A stretch of 64,000 nt of DNA from Breviolum minutum Mf 1.05b.01 (GCA_000507305.1 DF239141.1:186001-250000), one strand, 5' to 3'; shown: positions 1 to 9,112, counted from the stretch's first letter. Numbers and translations: made by a program. The notes: generated by a model from the sequence alone, not told the origin.

Positions 1-101
1 AACAAATTTACTAAACCCTCTGGGTGTCATCCAAAAAAACCTGTGCAACTCTTCACCAAAAGATCTCTTGCCGAAGTTGACATCGTAGATCTACCCTCCC
101 T

Positions 102-215
102 AAAAAGTAGCAGTTTCCTCCTGAAAAAAAGGCCGTTTGCCCTTAAAAGGAAGCAAAAGGATCATCTTCCAACGACCGGCCCAAGGTTCGGGCAAGCCAT
201 GTTACACTGCGGTGG
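102..215 (+). mobile_element. TIR family C element, left part, decayed
   Basis: Begins TACCCTCCCTAAAAAGTAG and continues with the CCTGAAAA and CTTAAAAGGAA internal motifs shared with clean family C copies at 13959, 17060 and 48540. The right inverted end is not clean. An open frame from base 1 runs through it, so a coding exon ending just before about 89 (possible donor after GACATC) is conceivable but weak. Confidence 0.45.
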
Positions 216-290
216 AGGAATGGAAAGGAAACTTGAAATGTCCTCGTGGTACCATCTCGACGTGTCTTGGTCATTGAAAGGTGCATCTTA

Positions 291-391
291 ACCTGGTGGT
301 GGTTTCAAATGTTATATATGTTCACCCCTATGGGGAAGATTTCCAATGTTTTTTTCTAATATTTTTCAAATGGGTTGAAACCACCAACTAG
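291..391 (+). mobile_element. TIR family A element
   Basis: Opens with CTGGTGGTGGTTTCAAAT and closes with GGGTTGAAACCACCAACTAG, which are inverted repeats of each other. Between them is the shared core: TTCACCCCTATGGGGAAGAT, then TTTTTCAAATGGG. The same structure, about 100 bp, recurs more than ten times in the window. It has no coding capacity and looks like a MITE-like non-autonomous element. Confidence 0.8.
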
Positions 392-393
392 TT

Positions 394-523
394 AATTTAG
401 GGGATGTTTCGGCATGTACACGCAACGTCAAGCAGGCGCAGGTTACACTCGTTGATTTCCCACCAAAACTGCCGGCAGGGAAATCACTGTGGGCTTTGGG
501 GAACTGGGTGCGGCCCCATTCTT
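394..523 (+). CDS. Candidate coding block, product unknown
   Basis: The frame through codon GAT at 403 is open from element A to a TGA near 523. It reads GDVSACTRNVKQAQVTLVDF, then PPKLPAGKSLWALGNWV. The segment is richer in GC than its surroundings, as dinoflagellate exons tend to be, and a GTGCGG donor-like site follows the GNW codons. No acceptor is clear on the left because a family A element abuts it. No family recognised. Chance openness of this length is common, so support is weak. Confidence 0.2.
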
Positions 524-1265
524 GACACCTCCATTTTCCCTGATGGTTGGCGGGCAAGTGTTTACCCGTGCTATTTCCGGGAAAGGTTTTTGGTGACCCT
601 TGATGCCTTGAACAAGCATGAAAGAAATTGCCAACCCAATTCGTTGATGTGATGTTGATTAGTTGGCTGTGAAAGACATCATGTCCATGCAGATTCGGGA
701 GTGGTGGCATATTCCTGCATATTCCTGGATGTATGCAGCATATTCCTACATATTCAGCTTAGTGTATAAAAGCGGAGACTTGCCACACAATTCAGCTCCC
801 TGATTTTCCTGGAGGGCCAGGGCAGTGAGTTCAGATGTGCGTGAATGCCAGAAGTAGACAAAAAAACATGTCAAAAGTAAGGCGTATCTTTCATCTCATT
901 GCGGTGGGTTTTTGCAGCTTGGTGGCTTCAAAATACAGTATCTCAATGTAAAAATGTTGGTGTCATTAATACCAACCCATCATCACAAAAAAAAACAATA
1001 CGATGTTCTGAGATCTTCACCTATTTTTCATCACTACACATTTTCCCAAACACTCCATGTATGGTGTAATTATTTACCGACATGTGGGCAATTGAGGAGG
1101 TAAATGTCACGGTAAATACATCTTCACAAACCATCACAAACCCCCATGGAGTGTACGTTTTGTTTTCCGGTTTATTTCAGAATCGATTTTGTCATCTAAA
1201 AATAATCAGCACAAATCAGCAGATCCATGTCAAAGTCCTTAACGGCCTTAACGTTTTTGTTTCAT

Positions 1266-1393
1266 GGCTGGTCAACCTGCCCTGCCCCAAACGTCCCCAG
1301 AAATAAGGGTGTAAATAAGGCCTTGTTAAGGGAAACCAATGGTTAATAAGCCTTTAGTAAGGCCTTACTTCTGGGGGGCTAGGTTGACAAGCC
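1266..1393 (+). mobile_element. TIR family D element
   Basis: Left end GGCTGGTCAACCTGCC with CCCAGAAATAAG inside; right end CTTACTTCTGGGG followed by AGGTTGACAAGCC. These are imperfect inverted repeats around a core of repeated TAAGGCCTT motifs. A second, more diverged copy is at 14181-14280. Confidence 0.65.
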
Positions 1394-1412
1394 ATTATTG
1401 TTTCCCTTTCAG

Positions 1413-1450
1413 GGCGGGTTCTGAAAGTCCAGAAGATTGTATTCAGCAGG
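1413..1450 (+). CDS. Possible very short exon
   Basis: A good acceptor (TTTCCCTTTCAG|GG) is followed by an open frame reading AGSESPEDCIQQ, and then by a strong donor, AGG|GTGAGC. The exon would be 38 nt. It lies just right of a family D element. The splice motifs are good, but the length is too small for codon statistics. Product unknown. Confidence 0.25.
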
Positions 1451-1650
1451 GTGAGCTGATTGCTGTGACGACGCTTGGCATGATGGCATGACCGAGGTGG
1501 GTACCTTTTAAAAAGTGCCATTCGATGTATGATAGATCTGAGGTTTTTGGAGCAAATCTTGAGGAATCCTCAACTTACTTGAAGGTTGTTTTTTGTTGGA
1601 ATGAACTGGGCAACCAAAGTAAAAAAGCCTCAAGAGTTTATCATTAACAG

Positions 1651-1765
1651 GGATTTGCGAACATCATCATTTCAAAAAAAATATACTACCTGGAGAAGGC
1701 ATTGAGATTGGTGAAAGCAATGGTCAATGTTGCAGAATGTGTGTCAAATCATGAGTCGGATTTTG
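1651..1765 (+). CDS. Candidate internal exon, product unknown
   Basis: The acceptor ATCATTAACAG|GG is followed by 38 open codons reading GFANIIISKKIYYLEKALR, then LVKAMVNVAECVSNHESDF, ending at donor TTTTG|GTCAGC before an in-frame stop. The peptide alternates hydrophobic and charged residues and could form an amphipathic helix. No domain recognised. Both boundaries fit dinoflagellate AG|G and GT usage, but chance is not excluded. Confidence 0.35.
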
Positions 1766-1794
1766 GTCAGCTATGAATGTTGGACAAAATTCTC

Positions 1795-1884
1795 TACAAG
1801 GTGGGGGCCCCTACCCATTTCTAAGGCCTTTTAAAATAGGGTTTATTGTGACTCCATTTATAACTACAAGGGTCCCACCTTGTA
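1795..1884 (+). mobile_element. TIR family G element
   Basis: Starts TACAAGGTGGGGGCCCCTAC and ends GGGTCCCACCTTGTA, an inverted pair, with TAAGGCC and CTCCATTTATAACTAC inside. Two longer copies lie at 28744-28879 and 53857-53997. Non-coding, MITE-like. Confidence 0.75.
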
Positions 1885-2020
1885 TGGATCTTGTAATTTC
1901 TCTAAGATCAAAGGTCCAAACTCTCATCCGGAAACTTGGAAACTGAACAAACTCATCTTTGTTTTCATTTGAGCCATGAAAACAATACCTGGTTGGTTAG
2001 GGTCTTATATATATGGAATT

Positions 2021-2110
2021 AAACTACCCAGTTATGTGGGGTTTTTAATTATAAACCAGTGTAAGGATCCCCATTAAACAACCAGTATAATGGAAAGTAA
2101 GATTGTGGGA
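2021..2110 (+). mobile_element. TIR family I element
   Basis: Contains CTACCCAGTTATGTGGGG, an ATAAACCA block, AAGGATCCCCATTAA and AATGGAAAGTAAG in the same order as copies at 43735, 46640, 53452 and 61262. It is decayed; the terminal repeats are weak, so membership rests on the shared internal order. Confidence 0.55.
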
Positions 2111-2560
2111 AATCCACCTTGTATTTCTTTACGCTAAGTAGTTTTTGATAACCGGAAAGAAGTGCAGGCAGACACGTTTATACATTTTTCCCAAATAGTC
2201 CAAATAATCAGTTTCAATGTATCTTGCTGCGGTATGGTACGATTTGTTTTCCTCTTAGACCTTGTTGTTGCATTTAGGACAAATAGAGAGGCAGGAGGAT
2301 TTAGGTGATTTAAGTAGGATCTCTTCGTAGGACATCTGAATCATGAAAGCTTGCAATCCGACTTGGACCACATAGTCCAATTCAGACCGAACTGGTGTGA
2401 CTTATAAACTCGTCTAAAACCAAAATTGGTTGATGTGTAACTTTTTGTTTCAAATCATAAATGAATTTACTTGAACTTGTAAATTTGAAATGGTGCCCCC
2501 TCTCCACCCCCCCAAAAAAATGGCAACTTGTTCCTTCCATTATTTCCGCAGTAAGTTACT

Positions 2561-2682
2561 CCACTTGGCATGTTTTGTTCAAAGGAATATCTACAAATGA
2601 GCCTCGGTCAAAGGGTGAAGGGCTGGTTTTTGGGGAGTTGTCCGCAGCGATTGGCTTTGTTTGGAGAGCGAATCAACTATAT
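2561..2682 (+). CDS. Weak candidate coding block
   Basis: After TTATTTCCGCAG the frame reads SYSTWHVLFKGISTNEPR, then SKGEGLVFGELSAAIGF, up to a TAA at about 2684. No good donor is seen. The peptide is reasonable, but no splice support or homology is available. Confidence 0.2.
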
Positions 2683-2925
2683 TAAAAGACAAACATCTTC
2701 AATAACTTTAGGAGAAGATACTTTCAGGTTCCTAACCACATTTTGGTAGGAAACATTTTATGTTGCATTGTTTTGCTTGAATTTCAGATTCCGCAAGTCA
2801 GCAAGATTCCTAGCAACTTGAGCCAACTTGAATCCAAAAATTATCCTTTCAATCCGAAGAATTCTTACCAAATCATTTTAGCATCCCCAGATTTGGGACT
2901 TTATGAATGGAATCAGATTAATTGT

Positions 2926-2945
2926 GATGATGTTGGTGATGATGG

Positions 2946-2979
<34 letters not shown>
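2926..2979. repeat. GAT trinucleotide microsatellite
   Basis: A run of GAT units with a few GGT variants, about 17 units. In one plus frame it adds a poly-Asp tail to an open block starting near 2789 (IPQVSKIPSNLSQLESKN), but that looks like run-on translation of repeat DNA. Confidence 0.9.
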
Positions 2980-3230
2980 AAATTTGAACCTTTTTTTATC
3001 ATGTACTACATGCCTTTCAAACAAACAATTTGTTTTAAGGCGGTGGCGGAGCTAGGCATTTTCTTTTCCATGTACCAGAAAAAAGAGTCATCACCAGTCA
3101 CCACTCACATAGGACCTAGGAACATGTTTGATCATGACGAATAAGAGGTGGGCAATGCAACCACCATGTCAGATCAATTTTTGAAAGGCCACCCAGCCGC
3201 CATCATTCCCATCCTTATTTCTGAAGTAAT

Positions 3231-3420
3231 TACCCTCCCTAAAACTAACAGTTCACCCATGAAAATACCCTCCAGGGAACTAACACATCCCCCCAAAAAA
3301 TGGCATTTTGAAGATGATTTTCCTTTTCCCAAGGTGGGATATGTTAATTCCCTGGAGGGTAAGCCTCCTCCAAGGGAACGTGTCGTTTTCGAAAGCATCA
3401 ATTTTCAGCTGCAAGCCTGT
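3231..3420 (+). mobile_element. Family C element split by a nested element
   Basis: The left end of family C (TACCCTCCCTAAAACTAACAG) runs to 3265. A separate palindromic element then starts at 3266 with TACCCTCCAGGGAACTAAC and ends at 3361 with the reverse complement, TTCCCTGGAGGGTA. After it, family C internal sequence resumes (GAAAGCATCAATTTTCAG, then GCAAGCCTGT). The order indicates insertion of one element into another. The far right end of the outer copy is eroded. Confidence 0.6.
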
Positions 3421-3601
3421 CGGTTTACCAGAAAATCCTGTGGCTGAAAAACCTCCATATCTGAGGCTATCCACCAAGACCTTGCACTACTGATTTCCCA
3501 CCAGACTATGTGTTTCTTGGCGATGCCGGAAAGGTGGAAAAATTGTTTGCCGGCCCCTGTGTGTGTAACCATTTTGTGTGTAACATGTTTCCTTAGATTT
3601 C

Positions 3602-3690
3602 CCACCCTCCCTGAAACTAACATTGTCCATGAAAATCAATACCATCAAAATGGTGGATTTTCCATGGGCTATGTTAGTTTATAGGATATA
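3602..3690 (+). mobile_element. TIR family C element, short copy
   Basis: Left end CCACCCTCCCTGAAACTAAC with CCATGAAAATC; right end GGCTATGTTAGTTTATAGG. The core is shorter than in other copies and the right end is mutated. Confidence 0.6.
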
Positions 3691-3866
3691 TATATATAGA
3701 GGAGAGTATTTTGTGTTATTGGGGGAGGTATGCAACGCATATATAATGGTGTTTTTTTCAGGGTAGAGTTGTTGGTCCGAGTCATGACCCGGTCCATGAT
3801 TTTGTTGGAGAAAATCTCCCAAAAAAACCAGTTGATATAGTAAACATCATGATTCTGCTACCATAA

Positions 3867-3975
3867 CTAGGTGGTGGTTTCAAAGATTTTTTAATATGTT
3901 CACCCCCTATTTGGGGAAGATGATCCCATTTTGACGAGCATATTTTTGACAGGGGTTGGTTCAACCACCAACTAG
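3867..3975 (+). mobile_element. TIR family A element
   Basis: CTAGGTGGTGGTTTCAAAG on the left and CAACCACCAACTAG on the right, with the TTCACCCC and GGGGAAGATGATCC core. Both ends carry CTAG. Confidence 0.8.
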
Positions 3976-4135
3976 ATAAAGATTCAGGAAAATCCCAAAG
4001 TAACCACTGCAACCACCAACGGGAAATGAGTCGTCTCAGTTGGTATGAGTCGTGATGTTCGAAGCTGATGGTAACGACCTTCCTGATGGATGATGGATGT
4101 AGGGGGGTCAATGATTGAAGAGGTAAATGTGATTT

Positions 4136-4244
4136 TACACCCTGAAAAATTCACATGGAACCTACATTTTTCCACTTGAACAGGAAAATCATCTTGCAAA
4201 AAATCCACTTTGGGAGATTCCATGTTGTGATTTTGCCAGGGTGA
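4136..4244 (+). mobile_element. TIR family P element
   Basis: Left TACACCCTGAAAAATTCACA with GGAACCTAC; right CCATGTTGTGATTTTGCC then AGGGTGA. Other copies or parts are at 9690, 19850, 29066, 32275 and 61905. The right end of this copy supplies a CCAG|GG acceptor-like site directly in front of the open block at 4240. Confidence 0.6.
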
Positions 4245-4409
4245 AATGCAGGATCGAATGCCAAATATGCTTGCGGTGTTTTGCTGCAGTGACCGTTTTT
4301 GGCAAACCTTGGATGTCCCGGCAAACCTTGGATGTCCTTATAGAACTTGAGAAGTTAAGTGCGCCTAGTTCTGGTCATCTTTTTGATGAACAAAAGCATC
4401 CAGCAGCGG
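4240..4409 (+). CDS. Candidate internal exon, product unknown
   Basis: After ATTTTGCCAG, the frame starting at GTG 4241 stays open for 56 codons to a possible GCGG|GTTAG donor. It begins VKCRIECQICLRCFAA and ends LSAPSSGHLFDEQKHPAAG. The block holds a 19-bp tandem duplication (4301-4337); this frame crosses it without a stop, while the frame beginning GEMQDRM does not. No domain recognised. The acceptor belongs to the preceding family P element. Confidence 0.3.
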
Positions 4410-4455
4410 GTTAGATAGTAAGTAGGTCACCCCGTTTTGTTTGAACCTATTTTAT

Positions 4456-4520
4456 AATATATATACATTATATATATATTTATATATATCTACATTAAAT
4501 ATATATATATATATATATTT
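4456..4520. repeat. AT dinucleotide tract
   Basis: Almost pure TA/AT alternation with short interruptions. Similar tracts occur near 9358, 12345, 13856, 31960, 36598, 49615, 50096, 52554-52692, 55853 and 57488; all are low-complexity and not listed separately. Confidence 0.85.
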
Positions 4521-4547
4521 TTATTATCTATAATATCTATATCCCAG

Positions 4548-4591
4548 GTGGTGGAGGATTTCTTCATATTTCTTCCAACAGCAGCCTTTAG
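4548..4591 (+). CDS. Possible short exon
   Basis: CTATATCCCAG|GTGG acceptor and TTTAG|GTTTGG donor enclose 44 nt reading VVEDFFIFLPTAAF. The end phase of the preceding candidate (4240-4409) does not match this start, so they are not proved to join. Confidence 0.25.
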
Positions 4592-4737
4592 GTTTGGAAA
4601 GAAGGGCAATTAATTTGTTATTTTTGTTTTTTTAATGCCAGATATTAGAGGTTTTGGTAAAAAAACTCTTGTAAACCAAAGTATTGGCATCTGAATCCAG
4701 ATACATTCATATATGTTATTTATCTGCTTTTCAGTTG

Positions 4738-4822
4738 CGAAGCGCCGGTGTCAGGTGTGAGGAATCAGAGGTCTTGTGTAATATCAGCTACTGGGCGGAA
4801 AAAAGAGGCCATTGCACAATTG
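4738..4822 (+). CDS. Candidate coding block
   Basis: CTGCTTTTCAG acceptor, then an open frame reading LRSAGVRCEESEVLCNISYW and AEKRGHCTIAYG up to the family B element at 4823. Donor unclear. Product unknown. Confidence 0.25.
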
Positions 4823-4933
4823 CATATGGGTGTTTCCAAAAATAGGGGTACCCCAAAATGGATGGTTTATAATGGAAAACCCTATTAAAATGGATGATTT
4901 GGGGGTACCACCATTTTTGGAAACATCCATATG
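4823..4933 (+). mobile_element. TIR family B element
   Basis: Bounded by CATATG on both sides. The inverted ends are GGGTGTTTCCAAAAATAGG and CCATTTTTGGAAACATCC, around two inverted AAAATGGATG blocks. Reverse-strand translation gives KSSILIGFSIINHPFWGTPI, the type of peptide I recall from many dinoflagellate gene models. Copies also lie at 17645 and 49823. Confidence 0.85.
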
Positions 4934-4967
4934 TTGTTTTTTGATGTTTTTTGTTGTTTTGTTCCAG

Positions 4968-5017
4968 CTTGTCATGTGGATGGAGATTGGTCGGATTGGT
5001 CGGACACCTTTCTTTTG
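4968..5017 (+). CDS. Possible short exon
   Basis: A pyrimidine-rich acceptor (GTTTTGTTCCAG|C) is followed by LVMWMEIGRIGRTPFF and a TTTTG|GTGAAG donor. It lies just right of the family B element. Short, so weakly supported. Confidence 0.25.
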
Positions 5018-5440
5018 GTGAAGGGGGGGAGTCAGTGGCTGAGTATTTTCAGATATTTAGTTAGATTAGTTAGCAATCCTTTAAAGGATCGATTCTAGTC
5101 CACAAAGACAAGATTGTGACGGGCTGACACACCTTTTGCCTTGTTGCTCTTGGATGGTTAGAAGAGATGATGAGGGCACTGCGTTGTGTTTTCTTAGTGT
5201 CTACTCGCGACTCCTCATGCATTCACTATTAAATAATATTTTCAGTATACTTAGCTATGTATGAATTTGAATAGATGAAATACATGTATATTTGAAATAA
5301 TTAGTGCGTATAGATAGGTATCCATTTGCTTTGATGTATCATTCATACACCCTACTAGTTCAACATAGAACATCTTCATATTATCCCATTGAAAAGGACA
5401 TCCCCGTACAAAATGGACATTTTGCGGGAGGTCTTGACAG

Positions 5441-5650
5441 ATTGATGTAGTTGATCAATGGGTACAACGGTGCATTTTGCATTCTGAAGCCGCCGGTGTG
5501 TGGTTGACCCTGGAAACTGGTCACAAGCCGAACCAGCCTTCCTGGTAAGTCAAGGTGGTGGCGAACCATTGGAGCTTTATGCTGCAGACAAGACTTACAA
5601 GACACCTGGCATCAAGGGACAATTGCGAGTTTCTTGGATGGGATTCTTGG
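5441..5650 (+). CDS. Coding region with ambiguous frame
   Basis: Two overlapping plus frames are open. From acceptor TCTTGACAG at 5440, one reads IDVVDQWVQRCILHSEAAG and ends at a strong donor, CCTG|GTAAGT (GT at 5545). A second, open from 5497 to beyond 5640, reads NWSQAEPAFLVSQGGGEP then LELYAADKTYKTPGIKG. Only one can be real. The region is probably exonic, but the frame is unresolved. No family recognised. Confidence 0.35.
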
Positions 5651-6081
5651 GGATTATAAACCATAAATACTCACGTTAATATAGGGCTGATATAGGGATT
5701 TCCCATAGGGGTACGTTGGGATCAGGGTACATCCAACTATCGCCATTTCCCCCGACCCAAAGACCCGAAATTCCGTCCAAAATTGTGTCATCCCGGAAAC
5801 CTTTGGTTGGCATCACCGGGCATGAGGTTGATTTTTTTGGTTTTTGAGGCACACATCTGAGCAGATGGCTACCACAAAGACCATCAAAGACCCCCGATTC
5901 TGGTAACATGAGAGTTGTTGCTATTGTTTTCCCAACAGCTTTAGCTTTGGGGTCTTCAGCCATGTAAATGTCTTGGGGCCATGTATTACAAATTTGTGGT
6001 GGAAACCCTCTATATATGAAACACCTCGTCAAGTTTTTGAGTGCTGCTGCACATGGACCTGGTGGTATTTTCGTACACGAC

Positions 6082-6250
6082 TAGAGAGTTAGGATTTCTG
6101 CACTTCTATCACCAAACTCGCCATCATTGAACCTGAATCACTTTAGTCACCTTTCCAAAAGCCGTAGTCTTGTTATAAACCTAAGTGGAACTCCTCAAGA
6201 TGAAATTCAATCAAGAAGCGCATATGCAAGATGCTACAAAACTTTCATAG
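6082..6250 (+). CDS. Candidate exon, product unknown
   Basis: One plus frame is open from just after a TAG at 6079 through TTCATAG|GTTTGC, a fair donor. It contains SALLSPNSPSLNLNHFSHL, then LVINLSGTPQDEIQSRSAY. It sits 140 bp before the acidic ORF end at 6501 and may belong to the same gene. Confidence 0.35.
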
Positions 6251-6400
6251 GTTTGCTTGCTAAAGTTCTACTGCTATAAATGTTCAGGATGATACGTGTG
6301 ATATACATTTATTTTTTATACATATTAAACTATAAACTAAACCCCGTGCTGTTTCTCACTTTTCTCTCGGTTTTTTCCGTCCTGAGGAAGTCCTTTGTTT

Positions 6401-6501
6401 GGGGTGAGAAAATCGATCCATCTGATCCAGAAAGCAAGACGGTGCAGTTTTACGGCTATGATCCCTTCGTGGATGAGGCGGAGTTTGACGAGTTGGAGTG
6501 A
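6401..6501 (+). CDS. Candidate 3' terminal exon with acidic C-terminus
   Basis: After TTTTTTCCGTCCTGAG|G the frame reads KSFVWGEKIDPSDPESKTV, then QFYGYDPFVDEAEFDELE and TGA. Clustered acidic residues directly before the stop are typical of a natural C-terminus. The alternative is a donor at GGA|GTGATT just before the stop. A family E element begins only 9 bp after the stop. Function unknown. Confidence 0.45.
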
Positions 6502-6510
6502 TTTATGACA

Positions 6511-6604
6511 CATGCATGGGACGAACGGTATCTTTACCTACTAATTTACCATTGAACAATCAACCATTCATGTAGGTAAATATACTAGACACAGATTGTA
6601 TGGG
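6511..6604 (+). mobile_element. TIR family E element
   Basis: Contains CATGCATGGGACGAACGG, the TTTACCT and AGGTAAATATAC inverted pair, and ends ATTGTATGGG. It matches copies at 11828, 19963, 21839, 30352, 43193 and 51519, whose clean form starts CCTATAGGATCCATG and ends CATGGATCCTATGGG. Confidence 0.7.
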
Positions 6605-6669
6605 TAATGATGGATATGTTGATACATGTAGATGTGATGAATACATGCGAAGGATGATATGACTCACAG

Positions 6670-6793
6670 AAATGTTTTGGTAACGTTTGCAAGCATGCGG
6701 AGGAGATGATCCAAACGGACTGGAGAAGATGGTTTGATTCAATGGTTTCACCACCACATGCACTGCGGCAGTTTGCCAAATCCACTTCCATTT
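6670..6793 (+). CDS. Candidate exon, product unknown
   Basis: ATGACTCACAG acceptor, then an open frame reading KCFGNVCKHAEEMIQTDWR, then RWFDSMVSPPHALRQFAK. It stays open to a TGA near 6818, with GTGCAT at 6795 as the nearest donor. Rich in charged and aromatic residues. No domain recognised. Confidence 0.3.
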
Positions 6794-7056
6794 TAGTGCA
6801 TCATTATACATGTCAATGAAAAACCCTCTAATCAATGTAAGTCAGAGAAAAGTGATGAGTGAAGCCAGCAAAATGTTTCATTGTTCAGTAGCAATTCCCC
6901 TACTTCAACCCTTATTTCTTAATGGAGTACATGAATGATGTAACGTGTTTGTTGCTTGATAGATCCCATCCGGATACCCCTGAAGATTACCATGTCACAT
7001 AATCATGGAGCTTTGGTTCAGATCATTTTCCCTTTCTTTTCATGGGTGATTTGTAG

Positions 7057-7230
7057 GTTCCACAAGCCGTTCATCTTCCAGTGGCCTGTATCCTGTCAAC
7101 TCTTTCTCAACGGACTCAGGACTTGATCAACAAACGACCTTTCCACAATTTTCAGTTGCAGCCGATGGATATTGCCGTGTTGGATTTAGCCTTTGACAAA
7201 ATTTCACCCACAACCTTGGCCTCTTGGGCT
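7057..7230 (+). CDS. Candidate exon, product unknown
   Basis: The GGGTGATTTGTAG|GT acceptor opens 58 stop-free codons: VPQAVHLPVACILSTLSQR, then TQDLINKRPFHNFQLQPMD, then IAVLDLAFDKISPTTLASW, then TGA at 7231. A donor within or just after the block is needed, for example GGCG|GTGCTG at 7250, or the TGA is a true stop. No family recognised. Confidence 0.4.
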
Positions 7231-7395
7231 TGAAAATGGCGGTGCTGGTGGGTGGGTGGAAACCCCAAGAAACCCCTGGTGTTTGATGAAGATTTTGTGT
7301 GATTTTATGTTGATGAAGATTCTGACAATGAATTGGAAGTTAGTGTAAAACTACTACAAAGTGATCTGTAGCAATGGGCATGTTTGAATTCACAG

Positions 7396-7453
7396 GTGCT
7401 TGGCTGTGGCAGAATTAAACATGCACTCCTTGCATGTTTCAATCTACATGTTT
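7396..7453 (+). CDS. Weak candidate exon
   Basis: GAATTCACAG|GTGC acceptor followed by VLGCGRIKHALLACFNLHV and TGA. No clear donor. A further open block (QRKSVKSTLAVYQMTKNFN) follows in another frame at 7463-7567. Confidence 0.2.
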
Positions 7454-7703
7454 GATTGAATCAAAGGAAGTCTGTGAAAAGTACCCTAGCTGTGTATCAG
7501 ATGACAAAAAACTTCAATAGGAATGAATATTGTATGCCTTGCCTAACAAACAGCCACCTACACCACTAACCCCATGAACTGAAAGGGTGCCAAGGATCAC
7601 ACATTTTTAGGGATCCGGGCTCATCTTCTGAGAATGGTAATGGAGCCTAAATAACTTGCTTTTCGGAAGTGGTTGCAGACCCCCAATCATCTTCTGACGT
7701 TCG

Positions 7704-7850
7704 GTGATTAGACCACATGGGACACCTGGCCCTGCCCTTCTCCACTCGCTCCAAGATCAATGCTGGCGAGTCGGGACATTTCAATATTCATATTCACTCC
7801 ACGTGCCTTTGGACCAAGGGAAGAAAAAAACGGGTGGTGTCCTGGGCGGT
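7704..7850 (+). CDS. Weak candidate coding block
   Basis: One frame reads GPALLHSLQDQCWRVGTF, then QYSYSLHVPLDQGKKKTG, and continues into family A-like sequence at 7920. No clear splice boundary. A second frame (TWPCPSPLAPRSMLASRDI) is also open, so the frame is uncertain. Confidence 0.2.
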
Positions 7851-7919
7851 GGCAACTCAAATAATGTGTTTTTCATTATCATCCCTATAAGACTTTTAAA
7901 CCTTTATAAGATTCATTAT

Positions 7920-8028
7920 CTAGGTGGTGGCAACTCAAATATTTTTTATTTTCATCCAGTATCCTTGGGGTTTCATGATCCAATTTGACGGTTGCATAGT
8001 TTTCGAATGGGTTGATAACACAAGGTAG
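7920..8028 (+). mobile_element. TIR family A element, diverged
   Basis: CTAGGTGGTGGCAACTCAAAT on the left, the TTTCATGATCCAATTTGACG core in the middle, and GGGTTGATAACACAAGGTAG on the right, where the usual AACCACC end has drifted. Confidence 0.55.
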
Positions 8029-8077
8029 TATCAGGTTTGCATATTCCCCGTGTTTTTTTTGTTGGTCCGGGTGACAG

Positions 8078-8213
8078 GTTCAAAGTTGGATGTTGAACAA
8101 TTGTTGTTACGTTGACAACCTTTCTTGTGTTAGGTGTGTAACTGTCGTCTCTTGTATTCTGCTGTCGTTTTCTTGTTTTTTGGGCTTTGCAGTTTTGTTG
8201 CACACAGCATGAC
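8078..8213 (+). CDS. Candidate exon with hydrophobic segment
   Basis: GGTGACAG acceptor, then 44 open codons containing VQSWMLNNCCYVDNLSCVR, then VSCILLSFSCFLGFAVLL, which could span a membrane. It ends at a TGA near 8211. A second small block (PLFLTNRHASVQW) follows at 8236-8275, with acceptor TTTCCTGAG and donor GTG|GTAAAC. Cysteine-rich. Function unknown. Confidence 0.3.
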
Positions 8214-8322
8214 AGTATGCTTTTTTGTTTTTCCTGAGCCGCTGTTTTTGACCAACAGACATGCCAGTGTGCAGTGGTAAACACATTGCGCATATGGTTT
8301 TGGCACTAAGATGTGCGAATAC

Positions 8323-8420
8323 CTAGGTGGTGGTTTCAGATATTCGTTATCTTTGCCCCTGCCTGGGGAAATGATCCAATTTGACTAATATTTTTCAAAT
8401 GGGTTGAAACCACCAACTAG
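8323..8420 (+). mobile_element. TIR family A element
   Basis: A clean copy: CTAGGTGGTGGTTTCAGAT to GGTTGAAACCACCAACTAG, with GGGGAAATGATCCAATTTGA in the core. Both termini carry CTAG. Confidence 0.85.
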
Positions 8421-8750
8421 ATACTTTTCATATACCACACATGATGGACAAAACCCTGCACAACTCAGGAATTGCAATCCTTCGGGGTCATTCCAGGTGC
8501 TCCAATACACATTTTAGGGTGATCCCCCACTCAGTGGCAATGACCTCTTGAATAGTTAATTCATGTTAATTCCATTTTGGGGATCCCTGATTCCTATGAT
8601 TACATCATCTTGGGTGGCAAATCACCCGAAAATTCGTTCCATCAATAGCAGAAGCTTTCCCGTCCAATCATCATCAATGGAGCATTCACACCAACCATGC
8701 AAAATGCCATAGTTTGAGTTGATGGCACTGGTGGATTAGCGACATGTATA

Positions 8751-9031
8751 ATACAGTCAAAAGACCGTCCCACCCTCACCAGGTGTGCAGCATGATTATC
8801 CTAATCAGGGAACTCCAAAAAAGTACCCCATCTTTGAAAAGCCAATCGAGCACCTAGGACCTACCCCGCTGACACTAACACCCGCAATTCCCTGAAAAAC
8901 CGCCTTATACGATGCCCCGGTTCTCAACCTGGTTCCAAGGTTGTTGGATCCCAACAACCCGGAAGTCATCGCTCGTGGGCATTTATTGCCACCCTATTTC
9001 GGGCGCACCTTGGTCATGTTTTGCCAATTGT
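8751..9031 (+). CDS. Open coding frame interrupted by one in-frame TGA
   Basis: From 8751 the frame reads KTVPPSPGVQHDYPNQGTPK, then KYPIFEKPIEHLGPTPLTL, to a TGA at 8896-8898. In the same frame it continues TALYDAPVLNLVPRLLDPNN, then PEVIARGHLLPPYFGRTL, to donor TTCAG|GTGGTG at 9032. The segment is GC-rich and proline-rich. Either an intron covers the stop, two exons happen to share frame, or this is a damaged gene copy. No family recognised. Confidence 0.4.
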
Positions 9032-9112
9032 TCAGGTGGTGTTGGAGTCTTGGAGTCCGAACTCTGAACTCAGTCCCCGGGTTTTTTTCAGGGGAATTTA
9101 TCGGTATTCTCA

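Noticed and set aside
5676-6032. 118-codon minus ORF containing AEDPKAKAVGKTIATTL
   Set aside because: Plausible peptide, but no splice sites or homology known to me, and loosely inverted ends (TATAGGGATTTCCCA against TGGTGGAAACCCTCTATA) suggest it may be an element. Left unannotated.
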